A program made the position numbers and the translations under genes. Under the pieces are notes generated by a model. That model worked only from the letters and a program-made list of their open reading frames with translations, was not told the origin of the DNA and ran no database searches. DNA of 64,000 nt from Sphingomonas sp. IBVSS2 (GTDB lineage Bacteria > Pseudomonadota > Alphaproteobacteria > Sphingomonadales > Sphingomonadaceae): contig NZ_NFUR01000001.1 in assembly GCF_002127225.1 (NCBI RefSeq), positions 869,592 through 933,591 of the forward strand, in the 5' to 3' direction. Shown here piece by piece: positions 15,648-24,016 of this stretch; position 1 is the stretch's first letter; every line of letters begins with the position of its first letter.

Positions 15648-16598
15648 TTACTTCTTGATCAGCCCGATCTCGACCAGGCGCTCGAACAGATAGTCGTGCG
15701 CGGTGATCGATTCCGGATAGCGGTTCGGATTCGCCTCCGTGATCGTCGACGGCAGCGTCTCGATCAGGAAGTCCGGCGCCGGGTGCAGGAAGAAGGGCAT
15801 CGAGTAGCGCGGGGTGCCGCGGCGCTCGACCGGCGGGTTGACCACGCGGTGGGTGGTGGAGGGCAGATAGTGGTTGGTCAGGCGCTGCAGCATGTCGCCG
15901 ACATTGACCACCATCGCGCCCTCGGGCGGCTTGACCGGCAGCCAGCGGCCGTCGCGGTCGAGCAGCTCGAGCCCGGCTTCCTCGGCGCCGAGCAGCAGGG
16001 TGATCAGGTTGATGTCCTCATGCGCGCCGGCGCGAACCTCCGGCGCATCGGCGGCGACGGGCGGATAGTGGAGCAGGCGCAGGACGGAATTGCCGTCGCG
16101 CACCGCGCGATCGAACCAGTCGGGCTGGAGGCCGAGATAGCGCGCGATCGCCGAGAGCAGCCGGTCGCCGGCATCGTCGAACGCCTGGAACAGCTCGAGG
16201 AAGGTCTCCTTGAAGCCTTCGGGGCGGTCCGGCCAGATGTTCGGCGCCATGTCCTTCTCGAAGCGATGGCCCTTGGCCAGTTCGCGGCCGACATGCCAGA
16301 ATTCCTTCAGGTCGACATGTTGCGCGCCCTTGGCGATCTCGGTCTTGAACGGCGTATAGCCGCGCGCGCCGCCGCCGCCCTCGACGAAATAGGCGCGCTT
16401 TTCCTGCTCGGGCAGGTCGAAAAAGGCCTTGGTCATCGCCCAGGCGCGATCGATCAGATCCTGCGGCACGCCATGGTCGGCGACCATCGCGAAGCCGAAG
16501 CGCCGGAAGGACTGGCCGAACTTCTGCGCGAATCCATCGGGATCGTTCGCCTGTTCGGCCATCGAGACGAGGGGTACCTCGTCGAGAACAGTAGCCAT
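15648..16598 (-). CDS. 2-oxoglutarate/Fe(II)-dependent oxygenase, isopenicillin-N-synthase-like
   Basis: 316 residues. AAGGAG precedes the ATG. The DIOX_N domain begins at about residue 8 (FRRFGFAMVADHGVP), followed by the double-stranded beta-helix core with iron ligands His193, Asp195 (GAHEDINLITLL) and His250 (TTHRVVNP), and the 2OG-binding Arg264-x-Ser266 (RYSMPFF). It should hydroxylate or oxidise a small molecule using 2OG and oxygen. The true substrate is unknown; membership in the IPNS superfamily does not imply beta-lactam synthesis. Confidence 0.9.
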   Translation of the reverse strand: MATVLDEVPLVSMAEQANDPDGFAQKFGQSFRRFGFAMVADHGVPQDLIDRAWAMTKAFFDLPEQEKRAYFVEGGGGARGYTPFKTEIAKGAQHVDLKEFWHVGRELAKGHRFEKDMAPNIWPDRPEGFKETFLELFQAFDDAGDRLLSAIARYLGLQPDWFDRAVRDGNSVLRLLHYPPVAADAPEVRAGAHEDINLITLLLGAEEAGLELLDRDGRWLPVKPPEGAMVVNVGDMLQRLTNHYLPSTTHRVVNPPVERRGTPRYSMPFFLHPAPDFLIETLPSTITEANPNRYPESITAHDYLFERLVEIGLIKK

Positions 16599-16696
16599 CT
16601 ATGAGTCTCCTTGGGCCCAGTTAGACCCGCCGATGCCGGCGCGACAAGAGGTGCGCCGGCATCGCCCGACCCGGGATCGCGTGGCGACGGGCGCGG

Positions 16697-17212
16697 CTAG
16701 CTGCCGGTCATCTCCATGCGGCCCCTGACCTTCTCGCCGCCGTCCGCGCTCAGGTCGAGCGTGAAGGCGCCGCCGTCCGAAGTGGTGCCGGCAAAGCCGT
16801 CGCCCCTGGCCGCGAACTTGAAACCCTTCCTCGTGAAGCCTTCGCGGAACCAGCTCTGGACGGCGGCGAGCGAGGCGGGGCTGGTGAAGTCGATCCGCAC
16901 CTTGCCGTCGTCCTTGCCCCCGTCCTTGCCGTTGCCGGGCTTGTCGCTGCCGGTGATGTGGAATCCGGCGATCTCGGACTTCGGGTAGAGCTTCACGCCG
17001 TCGAGGTCGACGTCGTCGGCCTTCATCTTGATCTGCGGCACCTTGAAATTGCCCTGGAAGCCGTCGCCCTTGATCGAGACGGTGCCGTTTTCCATCTTGA
17101 AGCTGCCATTGTCGCCATCGTCCGACTTCACGTCGATCGTCACCGGCGTTCCCGTGCCGCCGTTGCAGGCGGCCAGCGCGAGGGGAAGCAGCAGAAGGGG
17201 CAGACGACGCAT
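16697..17212 (-). CDS. Putative lipoprotein, unknown function
   Basis: 171 residues from the ATG at 17212 (GGAGAG six bases upstream). Lipobox LAAC with Cys16 after a leucine-rich signal peptide. The mature protein is rich in Asp, Gly and Lys with a GNGKDGGKDDGK linker at its centre, and beta-strand-like halves (VTIDVKSDD, FTLDLSADGG). It is divergent from the MFS transporter gene, and an inverted repeat (17228-17249) lies in the shared leader. No family recognised. Confidence 0.7.
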   Translation of the reverse strand: MRRLPLLLLPLALAACNGGTGTPVTIDVKSDDGDNGSFKMENGTVSIKGDGFQGNFKVPQIKMKADDVDLDGVKLYPKSEIAGFHITGSDKPGNGKDGGKDDGKVRIDFTSPASLAAVQSWFREGFTRKGFKFAARGDGFAGTTSDGGAFTLDLSADGGEKVRGRMEMTGS

Positions 17213-17227
17213 CGGCGCTCTCCATTG

Positions 17228-17249
17228 GTGTATCATAAATGCAATACAC
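17228..17249. promoter_or_regulatory. Inverted repeat in the divergent lipoprotein/MFS promoter region
   Basis: GTGTAT (17228-17233) and ATACAC (17244-17249) are perfect six-base arms around ten AT-rich bases, a form typical of TetR- or GntR-type operators. It lies 16 bases upstream of the lipoprotein start. Confidence 0.45.
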
Positions 17250-17331
17250 TAGCCGAAGCGCATGGCCGGCGCAAGAAAGGCGCTGGCTTTGGGGGGTGAC
17301 GCGCGCCGCCCGATGCGCCATTTGCGCCGGC

Positions 17332-18564
17332 ATGGAAGAGCCGCATCTCACAGCGCAAGCGCAGAACAAGGCGCCGCTCGCGTTCGGCGAGTTCGTCAGC
17401 CTGGTCGCGGCGATGATGGCGCTCACCGCGCTCGGCATCGATTCGATGCTGCCCGCGCTGCCTGCGATCGGCGCCAGCCTGGGCGTCGACGCGCCCAATC
17501 ATCGCCAATATGTCGTCACGGCGTTCCTGATCGGCTTCGCCTTCGCCCAGCTCGCTTATGGCCCGCTCTCGGACCGGTACGGGCGGCGGCCGGTGCTGGC
17601 GATCGCGCTGACCTCCTATGTGGTGACCAGCGCGGTGGCGGCGCTCTCGGGCAGCTTCACCTTGTTGCTGATCGCCCGCGCGGCGATGGGCGCGTCGGCG
17701 GCGGGCGCGCGCGTCGTCTCGGTGGCGCTGGTGCGCGACTGTTTCGCCGGCCGGGCGATGGCGCGGGTGATGAGCCTGGCCTTCATCGTCTTCATGGCCG
17801 CGCCGATCGTCGCGCCGAGCCTGGGGCAGCTGATCCTCTATGCCGGATCGTGGCGGCTGATCTTCTGGGCCGTCGCCGCGCTGGCGTGCGTGGTGGTGCT
17901 GTGGTTCTGGCTGCGCATGCCCGAGACGCTGGGGCAGGAGGGGCGGCTGTCGCTCAACCCGGCGCGCGTGTTCGCCGATTACGGCCTGATGCTGCGCGAT
18001 CGCCAGGCGGTGGGCTATACGATCGGCATCATGCTGCTGTCGGGCGGCATGTTCGGCTTCATCGGATCGGTGCAGCAGGTGATGGAGGACGTGTTCCACG
18101 CGCCCGGGCTGCTGGCGGTCGTCTTCCCCTGCGTCGCCTCGACCATGGCGCTCGGCTCGTTCCTCAACTCGCGGCTGGTGATGAAGATGGGCATGCGCCG
18201 CATCTCGCATACGGCGCTTGCCGGGATGATCGTCTTCGCCGCGATCCATCTCGCCGTGGCGTGGGGCGGCTTCGAATCGATCTGGAGCTTCACCCTGCTC
18301 CAGGCGCTGATGATGGGATGCGTGGGCCTTTCCACGTCCAATTTCTCGGCGATGGCGATGGAGCGGATGGGAGAGATCGCCGGCACCGCCTCGAGCCTGC
18401 AGGGCTTCGTCACCACGCTCGGCTCGGCGCTGATCGGCGCCGCGATCGGCCAGGCGTTCGACGGCACCACCGTGCCGCTTTACACCGGATTCCTGCTTAT
18501 GGGCCTCACCGCTTTCGTGGTAGTGGCCGTGACCGAGCGCGGACGCATGTTCCGCCCCAGCTAG
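17332..18564 (+). CDS. MFS multidrug transporter, Bcr/CflA (DHA1) type
   Basis: 410 residues from the ATG at 17332, the usual length. Twelve hydrophobic segments are apparent. Motif A GPLSDRYGRRPVL follows TM2, and motif C-like glycines occur in TM5 (FMAAPIVAPSLGQ). The N-terminal IDSMLPALPAIG segment is characteristic of the Bcr/CflA family. It is a proton-driven exporter of drugs or metabolites in the inner membrane. No clear ribosome binding site precedes this ATG, so the start is moderately certain. A hairpin at 18602-18620 follows. Confidence 0.9.
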   Translation: MEEPHLTAQAQNKAPLAFGEFVSLVAAMMALTALGIDSMLPALPAIGASLGVDAPNHRQYVVTAFLIGFAFAQLAYGPLSDRYGRRPVLAIALTSYVVTSAVAALSGSFTLLLIARAAMGASAAGARVVSVALVRDCFAGRAMARVMSLAFIVFMAAPIVAPSLGQLILYAGSWRLIFWAVAALACVVVLWFWLRMPETLGQEGRLSLNPARVFADYGLMLRDRQAVGYTIGIMLLSGGMFGFIGSVQQVMEDVFHAPGLLAVVFPCVASTMALGSFLNSRLVMKMGMRRISHTALAGMIVFAAIHLAVAWGGFESIWSFTLLQALMMGCVGLSTSNFSAMAMERMGEIAGTASSLQGFVTTLGSALIGAAIGQAFDGTTVPLYTGFLLMGLTAFVVVAVTERGRMFRPS

Positions 18565-18601
18565 GGAACGCTCGGGCACGATCGCCGTTCGCACTTCGAA
18601 G

Positions 18602-18620
18602 GCCCGCCGCCGTGGCGGGC
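18602..18620 (+). terminator. GC-rich hairpin after the MFS gene
   Basis: GCCCGCC (18602-18608), loop GCCGT, GGCGGGC (18614-18620). No T-tract follows, so termination is only a possibility. It lies 21 bases before the next start and could also occlude it. Confidence 0.35.
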
Positions 18621-18640
18621 GCGTGATGCGAGGACGGATG

Positions 18641-18979
18641 ATGGGTGGCTATCAGGTTCCGGGGCGCGGCCCAGGCGATGAGGGGTTCGACGAGGAAGGC
18701 TATGACGAGAGCCAGCGCGCCGAGATCCTCGAGGCGACCAACGACGGCCCGAGCGACGGCAATGTCCTGACCGACATGGCACCCGATTTCGGCGCGGACG
18801 ACGATGATGACGCGGACGATCTGCGCATGGTCGACGACGAGACCGGCGAGGAGGACGAGGATGCCGCCCAGAAGGCGCGCGCCATTTCCGAGGACGAGAT
18901 CCAGGATGGGTTCGACGAGGACGACCTGGCGGACGACGACGATCTGGACGATGCCGACGGGGATGCGCTCGATCCTTGA
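18641..18979 (+). CDS. Highly acidic small hypothetical protein
   Basis: 112 residues from the ATG at 18641 (GAGGA six bases upstream); ATGs at 18638 and 18626 are alternatives. By my count 45 of 112 residues are Asp or Glu, in runs such as DDDDD and DLADDDDLDD. Lysine is nearly absent and there is no hydrophobic core. It is probably disordered and cytoplasmic. It could bind basic proteins or divalent ions; nothing in the context decides this. Confidence 0.55.
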   Translation: MGGYQVPGRGPGDEGFDEEGYDESQRAEILEATNDGPSDGNVLTDMAPDFGADDDDDADDLRMVDDETGEEDEDAAQKARAISEDEIQDGFDEDDLADDDDLDDADGDALDP

Positions 18980-19025
18980 GCGCCGCTATTGACGTCCGGC
19001 CCGGGGCGGCGGAACATGCTGCCCC

Positions 19026-19616
19026 ATGGCCAGCGATCCCCGGGTAGATACCTATATCGAGAGCCGTGCCGCGTTCGCGCGGCCGATCCTGCACTGGATC
19101 CGCGCGCGCTTCCACGCCGCCGTGCCGGAGGTGGAGGAGACGGTCAAATGGTCGCATCCCTTCTTCACGCTCGGCGGCAGGCCCTTCGCCAACATGGCCG
19201 CGTTCAAGGCGCATGTGAGCTTCGGCTTCTGGAACCGGCAGGACAATGAAACCGGCAAGGAAGGCGAGGCGATGGGCCAGTTCGGCCGCATCGGATCGCT
19301 GGACGACTTGCCCGGGGCGACGGAAGTCGAGCGGCTGATCCGCGAGGCGGCTGCGCTGATGGCGGAAGCGAAGCCCGCCCGCCCGCGCGCCGCGCCCAAG
19401 GGTGAGGCGGAAGTGCCTCCCGAACTGGCCGGGGCCCTGGCGGCCGACGATGCGGCCGCCGCCGCCTTCAACGCCTTCTCGCCGAGCTGCCGGCGCGAAT
19501 ATTGCGAATGGATCGCCGAGGCCAAGCGGCCGGAGACCAAGGCCAAGCGCGTCGCGGAGGCAATGGCCTGGATGCGCGAGGGGAAGCGCCGGAACTGGAA
19601 ATACGAGAATTGCTGA
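19026..19616 (+). CDS. DUF1801/YdeI-OmdA domain protein
   Basis: 196 residues. The N-terminal half is a DUF1801 fold (ILHWIRARFHAAVPEVEETVKWSHPFFTLGG, then FKAHVSFGFW). The C-terminal half is the YdeI/OmdA-associated helical domain (FSPSCRREYCEWIAEAKRPETKAKRVAEAMAWM), linked to protection against peptides in some bacteria. It is a soluble cytoplasmic protein. Biochemical role is unknown. Confidence 0.8.
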   Translation: MASDPRVDTYIESRAAFARPILHWIRARFHAAVPEVEETVKWSHPFFTLGGRPFANMAAFKAHVSFGFWNRQDNETGKEGEAMGQFGRIGSLDDLPGATEVERLIREAAALMAEAKPARPRAAPKGEAEVPPELAGALAADDAAAAAFNAFSPSCRREYCEWIAEAKRPETKAKRVAEAMAWMREGKRRNWKYENC

Positions 19617-19629
19617 GGGGCGGCTGACT

Positions 19630-19657
19630 TCCCGCTCCCCGCTGGCGGGGAGCGGGA
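19630..19657. terminator. Long perfect hairpin
   Basis: CCCGCTCCCCGC (19631-19642) and GCGGGGAGCGGG (19645-19656) are perfect 12-base arms with a TG loop, extended by a T-A pair. It lies 14 bases after the DUF1801 stop. There is no T-run, so it may be a REP-like element used as a 3' end. Confidence 0.55.
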
Positions 19658-19687
19658 GAAACGCGTTGCCATCATGTCGCGGCTATG

Positions 19688-19707
19688 TGATGTTACATCA
19701 TCATAAC
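19688..19707. promoter_or_regulatory. Overlapping dyads upstream of exbD
   Basis: TGATGT-T-ACATCA (19688-19700) is a perfect 13-base palindrome. GTTA-N8-TAAC (19692-19707) overlaps it. Both lie 14-33 bases upstream of the ATG, where a repressor would block transcription or the ribosome site. GTTA-N8-TAAC loosely resembles Zur-type metal operators; this is a guess. Confidence 0.4.
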
Positions 19708-19720
19708 GAGGAGAGGTGCC

Positions 19721-20134
19721 ATGACCCGTGCCGTCCGCGCTCGCCGCATTCCCGATACTGCTCCGATCGGTGCGATCAACATCACGCCGCTGATCGACGT
19801 GATGCTGGTGCTGCTCGTCGTGATCATCATCGCCATTCCGATAGCCTCGCATAAGGTGCCGGTGGACCTGCCCGCGAAGCCGGGGACCGCCGATCCGCTG
19901 CCACCTGTGGTGCTGGCGATCGACCGGCAGGGCGCGCTCCACTGGAACGGCGCGGCGCTTGCCGATGCGGCGCTGCCCGAGCGGCTGGCGGCACTGCAGA
20001 AATCGGGCGCGGTCCTGCACCTCCAGACCGATCCGGAGGCGCGCTACGAGCGGTTCGACGGGATTCTCGCCACGGTGAAGCGTGCGGGCATCACCAGGCT
20101 CGGCTTCGTCGGCAATCGGCCGCTCGAAGACTAG
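19721..20134 (+). CDS. exbD: ExbD/TolR-family biopolymer transport protein (orphan)
   Basis: 137 residues with GAGGAGAGG before the ATG. One membrane helix (about 25-42) carries the essential aspartate, Asp26, in INITPLIDVML. A periplasmic C-terminal domain (VDLPAKPGT onward) follows. ExbD works with ExbB as the proton-driven stator of the TonB system. No exbB or tonB gene is adjacent, so it must pair with partners elsewhere. Palindromes just upstream suggest metal or other regulation. Confidence 0.9.
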   Translation: MTRAVRARRIPDTAPIGAINITPLIDVMLVLLVVIIIAIPIASHKVPVDLPAKPGTADPLPPVVLAIDRQGALHWNGAALADAALPERLAALQKSGAVLHLQTDPEARYERFDGILATVKRAGITRLGFVGNRPLED

Positions 20135-20193
20135 GCTGGCGGAACGGGCGCATCGGGCTATTCGTTACGTTCCCGGACGAAAGAGGAATCCCG

Positions 20194-20580
20194 ATGCGCC
20201 TGACCCTGACTGCCCTACTCGTGCTCGGCGCCTGCTCCAGCCCGCAGCCCGCCGTCGACCGCAACGTCGTGCAGGCGGAAACCACCAACATCACCGACGA
20301 CGCCTCGCCCGCGCCGGTAGACAAGGCGCCGATCGCCGGCGATGCCGGCTCGGCCGTGCGCTTCCGCTGCATGGACGGGGTGCGCATCGTCGCGCGCTTC
20401 GATACGGACAAGGACATTGCAACCGTCACCCGCGACGGGCGGACGTTCGTGCTGCCGCAGCAGCGCATGGCCTCCGGCGTCCGCTATTCGGACGGCAGCA
20501 CGACCTTCGAGGGCAAGGGCGACGCCATGTCGTTCGAAGCGCCGGGCCAGCCGCCGATCGCCTGCACGGTCATCCGTTGA
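20194..20580 (+). CDS. MliC-like (C-type lysozyme inhibitor) lipoprotein
   Basis: 128 residues. Signal peptide with lipobox LGAC, Cys14. After a flexible spacer comes a compact beta-barrel region with FRCMDGVRIVARFD, RTFVLPQQRMASGVRYSDG and FEGKGDAMSFE, which follows the MliC pattern of a disulfide, an S/A-S-G-x-R-Y loop and a final Cys. Such outer-membrane lipoproteins inhibit lysozyme by inserting a Ser/Lys loop into its active site. Membership is inferred from motifs. Its 3' end overlaps the convergent small membrane gene by 11 bases. Confidence 0.7.
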   Translation: MRLTLTALLVLGACSSPQPAVDRNVVQAETTNITDDASPAPVDKAPIAGDAGSAVRFRCMDGVRIVARFDTDKDIATVTRDGRTFVLPQQRMASGVRYSDGSTTFEGKGDAMSFEAPGQPPIACTVIR

Positions 20581-20773
20581 CGAAATTCTCGAGCACCGCC
20601 AGGTCGCTGTTGCTGACGTTCGCGCCGGTCGCGTCTTCGAGCATGGCGGCGGCCTGATGGCTTTCCTTGTCGCCGAAGCCGATGAAGGTGACGGCGGTGA
20701 AGATCACGCCCGCGGCCCAGAACAGGGCGGCCCAGCGGCTGCGGAAGATCCGGGAGGGGCGGCGCGGGATCAT
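20570..20773 (-). CDS. Small single-pass membrane protein, hypothetical
   Basis: 67 residues from the ATG at 20773. A longer version from 20839 would overlap the start of the thioesterase gene, so the shorter one is preferred. A basic N-terminus (PRRPSRIFRSR) precedes one hydrophobic helix (WAALFWAAGVIFTAVTFIGF), with a polar tail outside. It is convergent with and overlaps the MliC-like gene end. Function unknown; the prediction is tentative. Confidence 0.45.
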   Translation of the reverse strand: MIPRRPSRIFRSRWAALFWAAGVIFTAVTFIGFGDKESHQAAAMLEDATGANVSNSDLAVLENFVNG

Positions 20774-20837
20774 GGTGCCGGGATAGCGCGGAGCGATGAA
20801 GGCCGCGCTTCCGAGATTGGTTAAGCTGGAAGGACGC

Positions 20838-21230
20838 ATGGCGAGCTACACCGCGACGATCACCGCCGGGCCCGAGCACATCGACGAACTCGGGCACGTC
20901 AACAATGCGGTGTGGGTGAAGTGGATCCAGGACGTGGCGGTCGCGCATTGGCATGCGGTCGCCGCACCCGAGCACATGGACGCCTATCTATGGGTCGTGA
21001 CCCGGCACGAGATCGACTATCGCGGCAATGTGACCGAAGGCGAGACGGTCCTCGCCGAGACCTGGGTGCCCGAGCCGCCGCGCGGCGCACGGTTCGACCG
21101 GCACATGAAGTTCACCGGCACGGACGGGAAGATCCGCGTCGAGGCGAAGACGACCTGGGCGATCCTCGACCGGGCGAGCGGGCGGCTGGTCCGCGTGCCG
21201 GCGGAAGTGGCGGCGCCGTTCCTTTCCTAG
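20838..21230 (+). CDS. Acyl-CoA thioesterase, hot-dog (4HBT/YbgC-like) fold
   Basis: 130 residues, GGAAGGA before the ATG. The motif DELGHVNNAVWVKW near residue 17 is the hot-dog helix start with the conserved Asn/Asp region of the YbgC/FadM type, followed by VTRHEIDYRGNVTEGE. It should hydrolyse acyl-CoA thioesters in the cytoplasm. It stands alone, with a REP-like hairpin just after the stop. Confidence 0.85.
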   Translation: MASYTATITAGPEHIDELGHVNNAVWVKWIQDVAVAHWHAVAAPEHMDAYLWVVTRHEIDYRGNVTEGETVLAETWVPEPPRGARFDRHMKFTGTDGKIRVEAKTTWAILDRASGRLVRVPAEVAAPFLS

Positions 21231-21258
21231 TTCCTCCCCGAGCAGGCTCGAGGAGGAA
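21231..21258. repeat. REP-like inverted repeat
   Basis: TTCCTCCCCGAG (21231-21242), loop CAGG, CTCGAGGAGGAA (21247-21258). It lies between the thioesterase stop and the convergent ppc stop and shares its head with the element at 1429-1457. Confidence 0.55.
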
Positions 21259-21264
21259 TTGAAA

Positions 21265-23937
21265 CTACCCGCTGTTCCGCAATGCCGTCGCGATCGCGTT
21301 GATCGAGAGCAGGATGCCCTCGCCGATCCGGGGATCGTCCTCGCCGGCGCGGTGGCGCTTGAGCAGCTCGATCTGCAGCAGGTTGAGCGGCTCGATATAG
21401 GGCAGGCGCAGGCGGATCGACGTCTCCAGCCCCGGATGCTTCTCCAGCAGCCGCGTCTGGCGGGTCGCCTGGAGCAGCCCGTCATGCGTCTTCTGCCAGC
21501 CTTCGCGGATCCGGCCGAAGATCGCGTCGCGCAGGCCGGCATCCTCGACGAGCGCGGCATAATGCGCCGCGATCTCCATGTCGGACTTGGCCAGCACCTG
21601 CTCCATGTTCGCCAGGGTCGAGGCGAAGAGCGGCCAGGCCGTCGCCATCTCGCGCAGCAGGCCCTTGTCCGCGAATGCCTCGAGCGCCTGGCCGACGCCG
21701 TACCAGCCCGGCAGCATGATCCGCGCCTGCGCCCAGCTGAACACCCAGGGGATGGCGCGCAGGTCCTCGATCGCGTCGGACTGCTTCCGGCTCGCCGGGC
21801 GCGAGCCGATCTTCAGGCCGGCGATCTCGGCGATCGGCGTCGCCTGGCGGAAGAAGCCGCGAAAGCCCTCGGTCTCGTAGACCAGCCCGCGATAGGCCCT
21901 GAACGCGCTGTCCGAGAGCTGGTCCATCGCCGCGGCGAAGCGCGTCGCATCGGCCTTGCCCAGCTTCTCGGGCTCGAGGCTGGCGAGCAGCGTGGCGGAG
22001 GCCATCGCCTCCAGATTGGTGCGCGCGCTCTCGCGCGTGCCGTATTTCGCGGCTATGATCTCGCCCTGCTCGGTCACCCGGATGCGGCCCTGCACCGTGC
22101 CCTTGGGCTGGGCGAGGATCGCCGCGAAGCTCGAGCCGCCGCCGCGCCCCACCGCCCCGCCGCGGCCATGGAACAGCTGCATGCCCAGGCCCGCCTTCTC
22201 GAACACCGGCTTCAGCGCGGTCGAGCCGCGCGAGAGCTGCCAGGTGGAGGTGAGGTAGCCGCCGTCCTTGTTGGAATCGGAATAGCCGATCATCACTTCC
22301 TGATGCCCGCGCTTCGCCGCGATCGCCGCGACTTCGGGCAGGCCGAGCCAGGCTTCCATTATCGCCGGCGCGCCCTCGAGGTCGCCGATCGTCTCGAACA
22401 GCGGGATCGCCATGACGTGCGCCTGGGGCGCGTCGCCCGGGATGTAGAGCCCGGCTTCCTTCAGCAGGATGTGCACCTCGAGCAGGTCCGACACCGATTG
22501 CGCCATCGAGACGATGTAATGGGTGATGCACTGGCGCCCGTATCTGGCATGGGCCTGGGCCGCGGCGCGGACGATGGCGAGTTCGGACGCCGTCTCCTCC
22601 GAATATTCGGCATAGGGGCTGGTGAGCGGCCGGGCGCCGGCCAGTTCCCTGCGGAGGATCTCGACCCGCTGCTCTTCGGGAAGCGAGGCATAATCTTCGG
22701 TCGCGCCGCCGGCCTTGAGCAGCTCGGCGACCACGCGCTCGTGCACTGCGCTGTTCTGGCGCATGTCGAGCGTGGCCAGGTGGAAGCCGAACGTCTCCAC
22801 CGCGCGGATCAGCCGGCCGAGCGCGCCGCCCGTCGCCAACGGTCCATTGCCCTCGTCGGCCAGCGCATGGGCGATCGTAACCAGCTCCTCGCGGAACTCG
22901 CCGGGATTGGCATAGGGCTCGGCGGCGATCGCGGCGGGGCGGGGCGGCGCCTTGCCGGTGAGCGCCTGATGGGTGGCGGCGAGCCGGGCATAGATGCCGG
23001 TGATCGCGCGGCGATAGGGCTCGTCGGCGCGGCTCCTCGCCTCGTCATGGCTGGCCTCGGCGAGCTTGAGCAGCGCCTCGCCGACCTCGACATGCTCGGT
23101 CGAGATCGAAAGCTCGGCGCCCAGCGCATGGACCGCGTCGAGATAATAGCCGAGCACCGCCTCGGCGGCGCGGGCGAGCGCGAACTGCATCGAATCGGCG
23201 GTCACGAACGGATTGCCGTCGCGATCGCCGCCGATCCAGCTGCCGGGGCGCAGGAAGGAGGGCGCGCGGCCGCCCAGCGCCCGGTCCCACCGGGCATAGA
23301 GCGCCGGGAGGACGGGCAGGAAGATGTCGCGCAGATAGGAGAGCGCGGTCTCCACCTCGTCGGCGACGCCCAGCTTCTCGCGGCGCAGCACCCGGGTCTG
23401 CCAGAGCAGCGCGATCTGGCGCAGGATCGCTTCCTCGACCTGGTCGCCATCCTCGGTCTCGGCCACGCCGCGATCGCGCAGCAGCATCAGCTCGGCGATC
23501 CGGTTCTTGTGGTCGATCATCGACTTGCGGCGTACTTCGGTGGGGTGTGCGGTGAGCACCGGGGCGACCAGCGCCTGGTCGAGCAGCGCCATCACCGCGT
23601 CGCGGCCGATGCCCTCGCCCTCCAGCCGCCGGAGCGCCGAGGCGATGTCGGCATCCTTCTCGGTCTCCACGCCCTGGCGGTCCTCGGCCAGGTTGGCGAG
23701 CATCGAGAAGAGCATGAAGCCGCGCGTGAAATCGAGCGTCTCGTCCAGCGTCAGCCGGTCGAGCCCGCGGTCCACCGCGCCCGCCCCCGCCACGCCGCGT
23801 GCGCGATCCACCGAGGTCGAGCGGATATATTCGATGCGCTTGAACAGCTCCTCGCCGCCATAGGCACGGATTACGTTGCCGAGGAGCCGACCGAGGAAGC
23901 GAACATCCTCGTTGTTTGCGATCGCGAGGCTAGCCAT
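21265..23937 (-). CDS. ppc: Phosphoenolpyruvate carboxylase
   Basis: 890 residues from the ATG at 23937. The open frame extends 44 codons further, but those lack family similarity. Catalytic LTAHPTEVRRKS with His131, and the glycine-rich HGRGGAVGRGGGSS loop, are present. The C-terminus SINAIATALRNSG corresponds to the conserved regulatory tail. It carboxylates PEP to oxaloacetate and so fills the TCA cycle. A core AAGCGCTT palindrome (23981-23988) lies 44 bases upstream of the start, a possible sugar-regulator site. Confidence 0.96.
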   Translation of the reverse strand: MASLAIANNEDVRFLGRLLGNVIRAYGGEELFKRIEYIRSTSVDRARGVAGAGAVDRGLDRLTLDETLDFTRGFMLFSMLANLAEDRQGVETEKDADIASALRRLEGEGIGRDAVMALLDQALVAPVLTAHPTEVRRKSMIDHKNRIAELMLLRDRGVAETEDGDQVEEAILRQIALLWQTRVLRREKLGVADEVETALSYLRDIFLPVLPALYARWDRALGGRAPSFLRPGSWIGGDRDGNPFVTADSMQFALARAAEAVLGYYLDAVHALGAELSISTEHVEVGEALLKLAEASHDEARSRADEPYRRAITGIYARLAATHQALTGKAPPRPAAIAAEPYANPGEFREELVTIAHALADEGNGPLATGGALGRLIRAVETFGFHLATLDMRQNSAVHERVVAELLKAGGATEDYASLPEEQRVEILRRELAGARPLTSPYAEYSEETASELAIVRAAAQAHARYGRQCITHYIVSMAQSVSDLLEVHILLKEAGLYIPGDAPQAHVMAIPLFETIGDLEGAPAIMEAWLGLPEVAAIAAKRGHQEVMIGYSDSNKDGGYLTSTWQLSRGSTALKPVFEKAGLGMQLFHGRGGAVGRGGGSSFAAILAQPKGTVQGRIRVTEQGEIIAAKYGTRESARTNLEAMASATLLASLEPEKLGKADATRFAAAMDQLSDSAFRAYRGLVYETEGFRGFFRQATPIAEIAGLKIGSRPASRKQSDAIEDLRAIPWVFSWAQARIMLPGWYGVGQALEAFADKGLLREMATAWPLFASTLANMEQVLAKSDMEIAAHYAALVEDAGLRDAIFGRIREGWQKTHDGLLQATRQTRLLEKHPGLETSIRLRLPYIEPLNLLQIELLKRHRAGEDDPRIGEGILLSINAIATALRNSG

Positions 23938-23980
23938 GGGGCGCGTTGCTGCACTGCGAAATGTTACGGGGTCAATGCGA

Positions 23981-23988
23981 AAGCGCTT
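23981..23988. promoter_or_regulatory. AAGCGCTT palindrome upstream of ppc
   Basis: An eight-base perfect palindrome within GCGAAAGCGCTTGG, about 44 bases upstream of the ppc start. The centre CG with AA/TT flanks is the core form of LacI/GalR operators, but the outer bases are only partly symmetric. Confidence 0.3.
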
Positions 23989-24016
23989 GGGGACGCGTTT
24001 AGTTTCGCTTTCCGGC

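Noticed and set aside
20773-20839. Longer form of the small membrane protein starting at 20839
   Set aside because: It would overlap the thioesterase start, while the inner ATG at 20773 gives a basic start before the membrane helix as expected.
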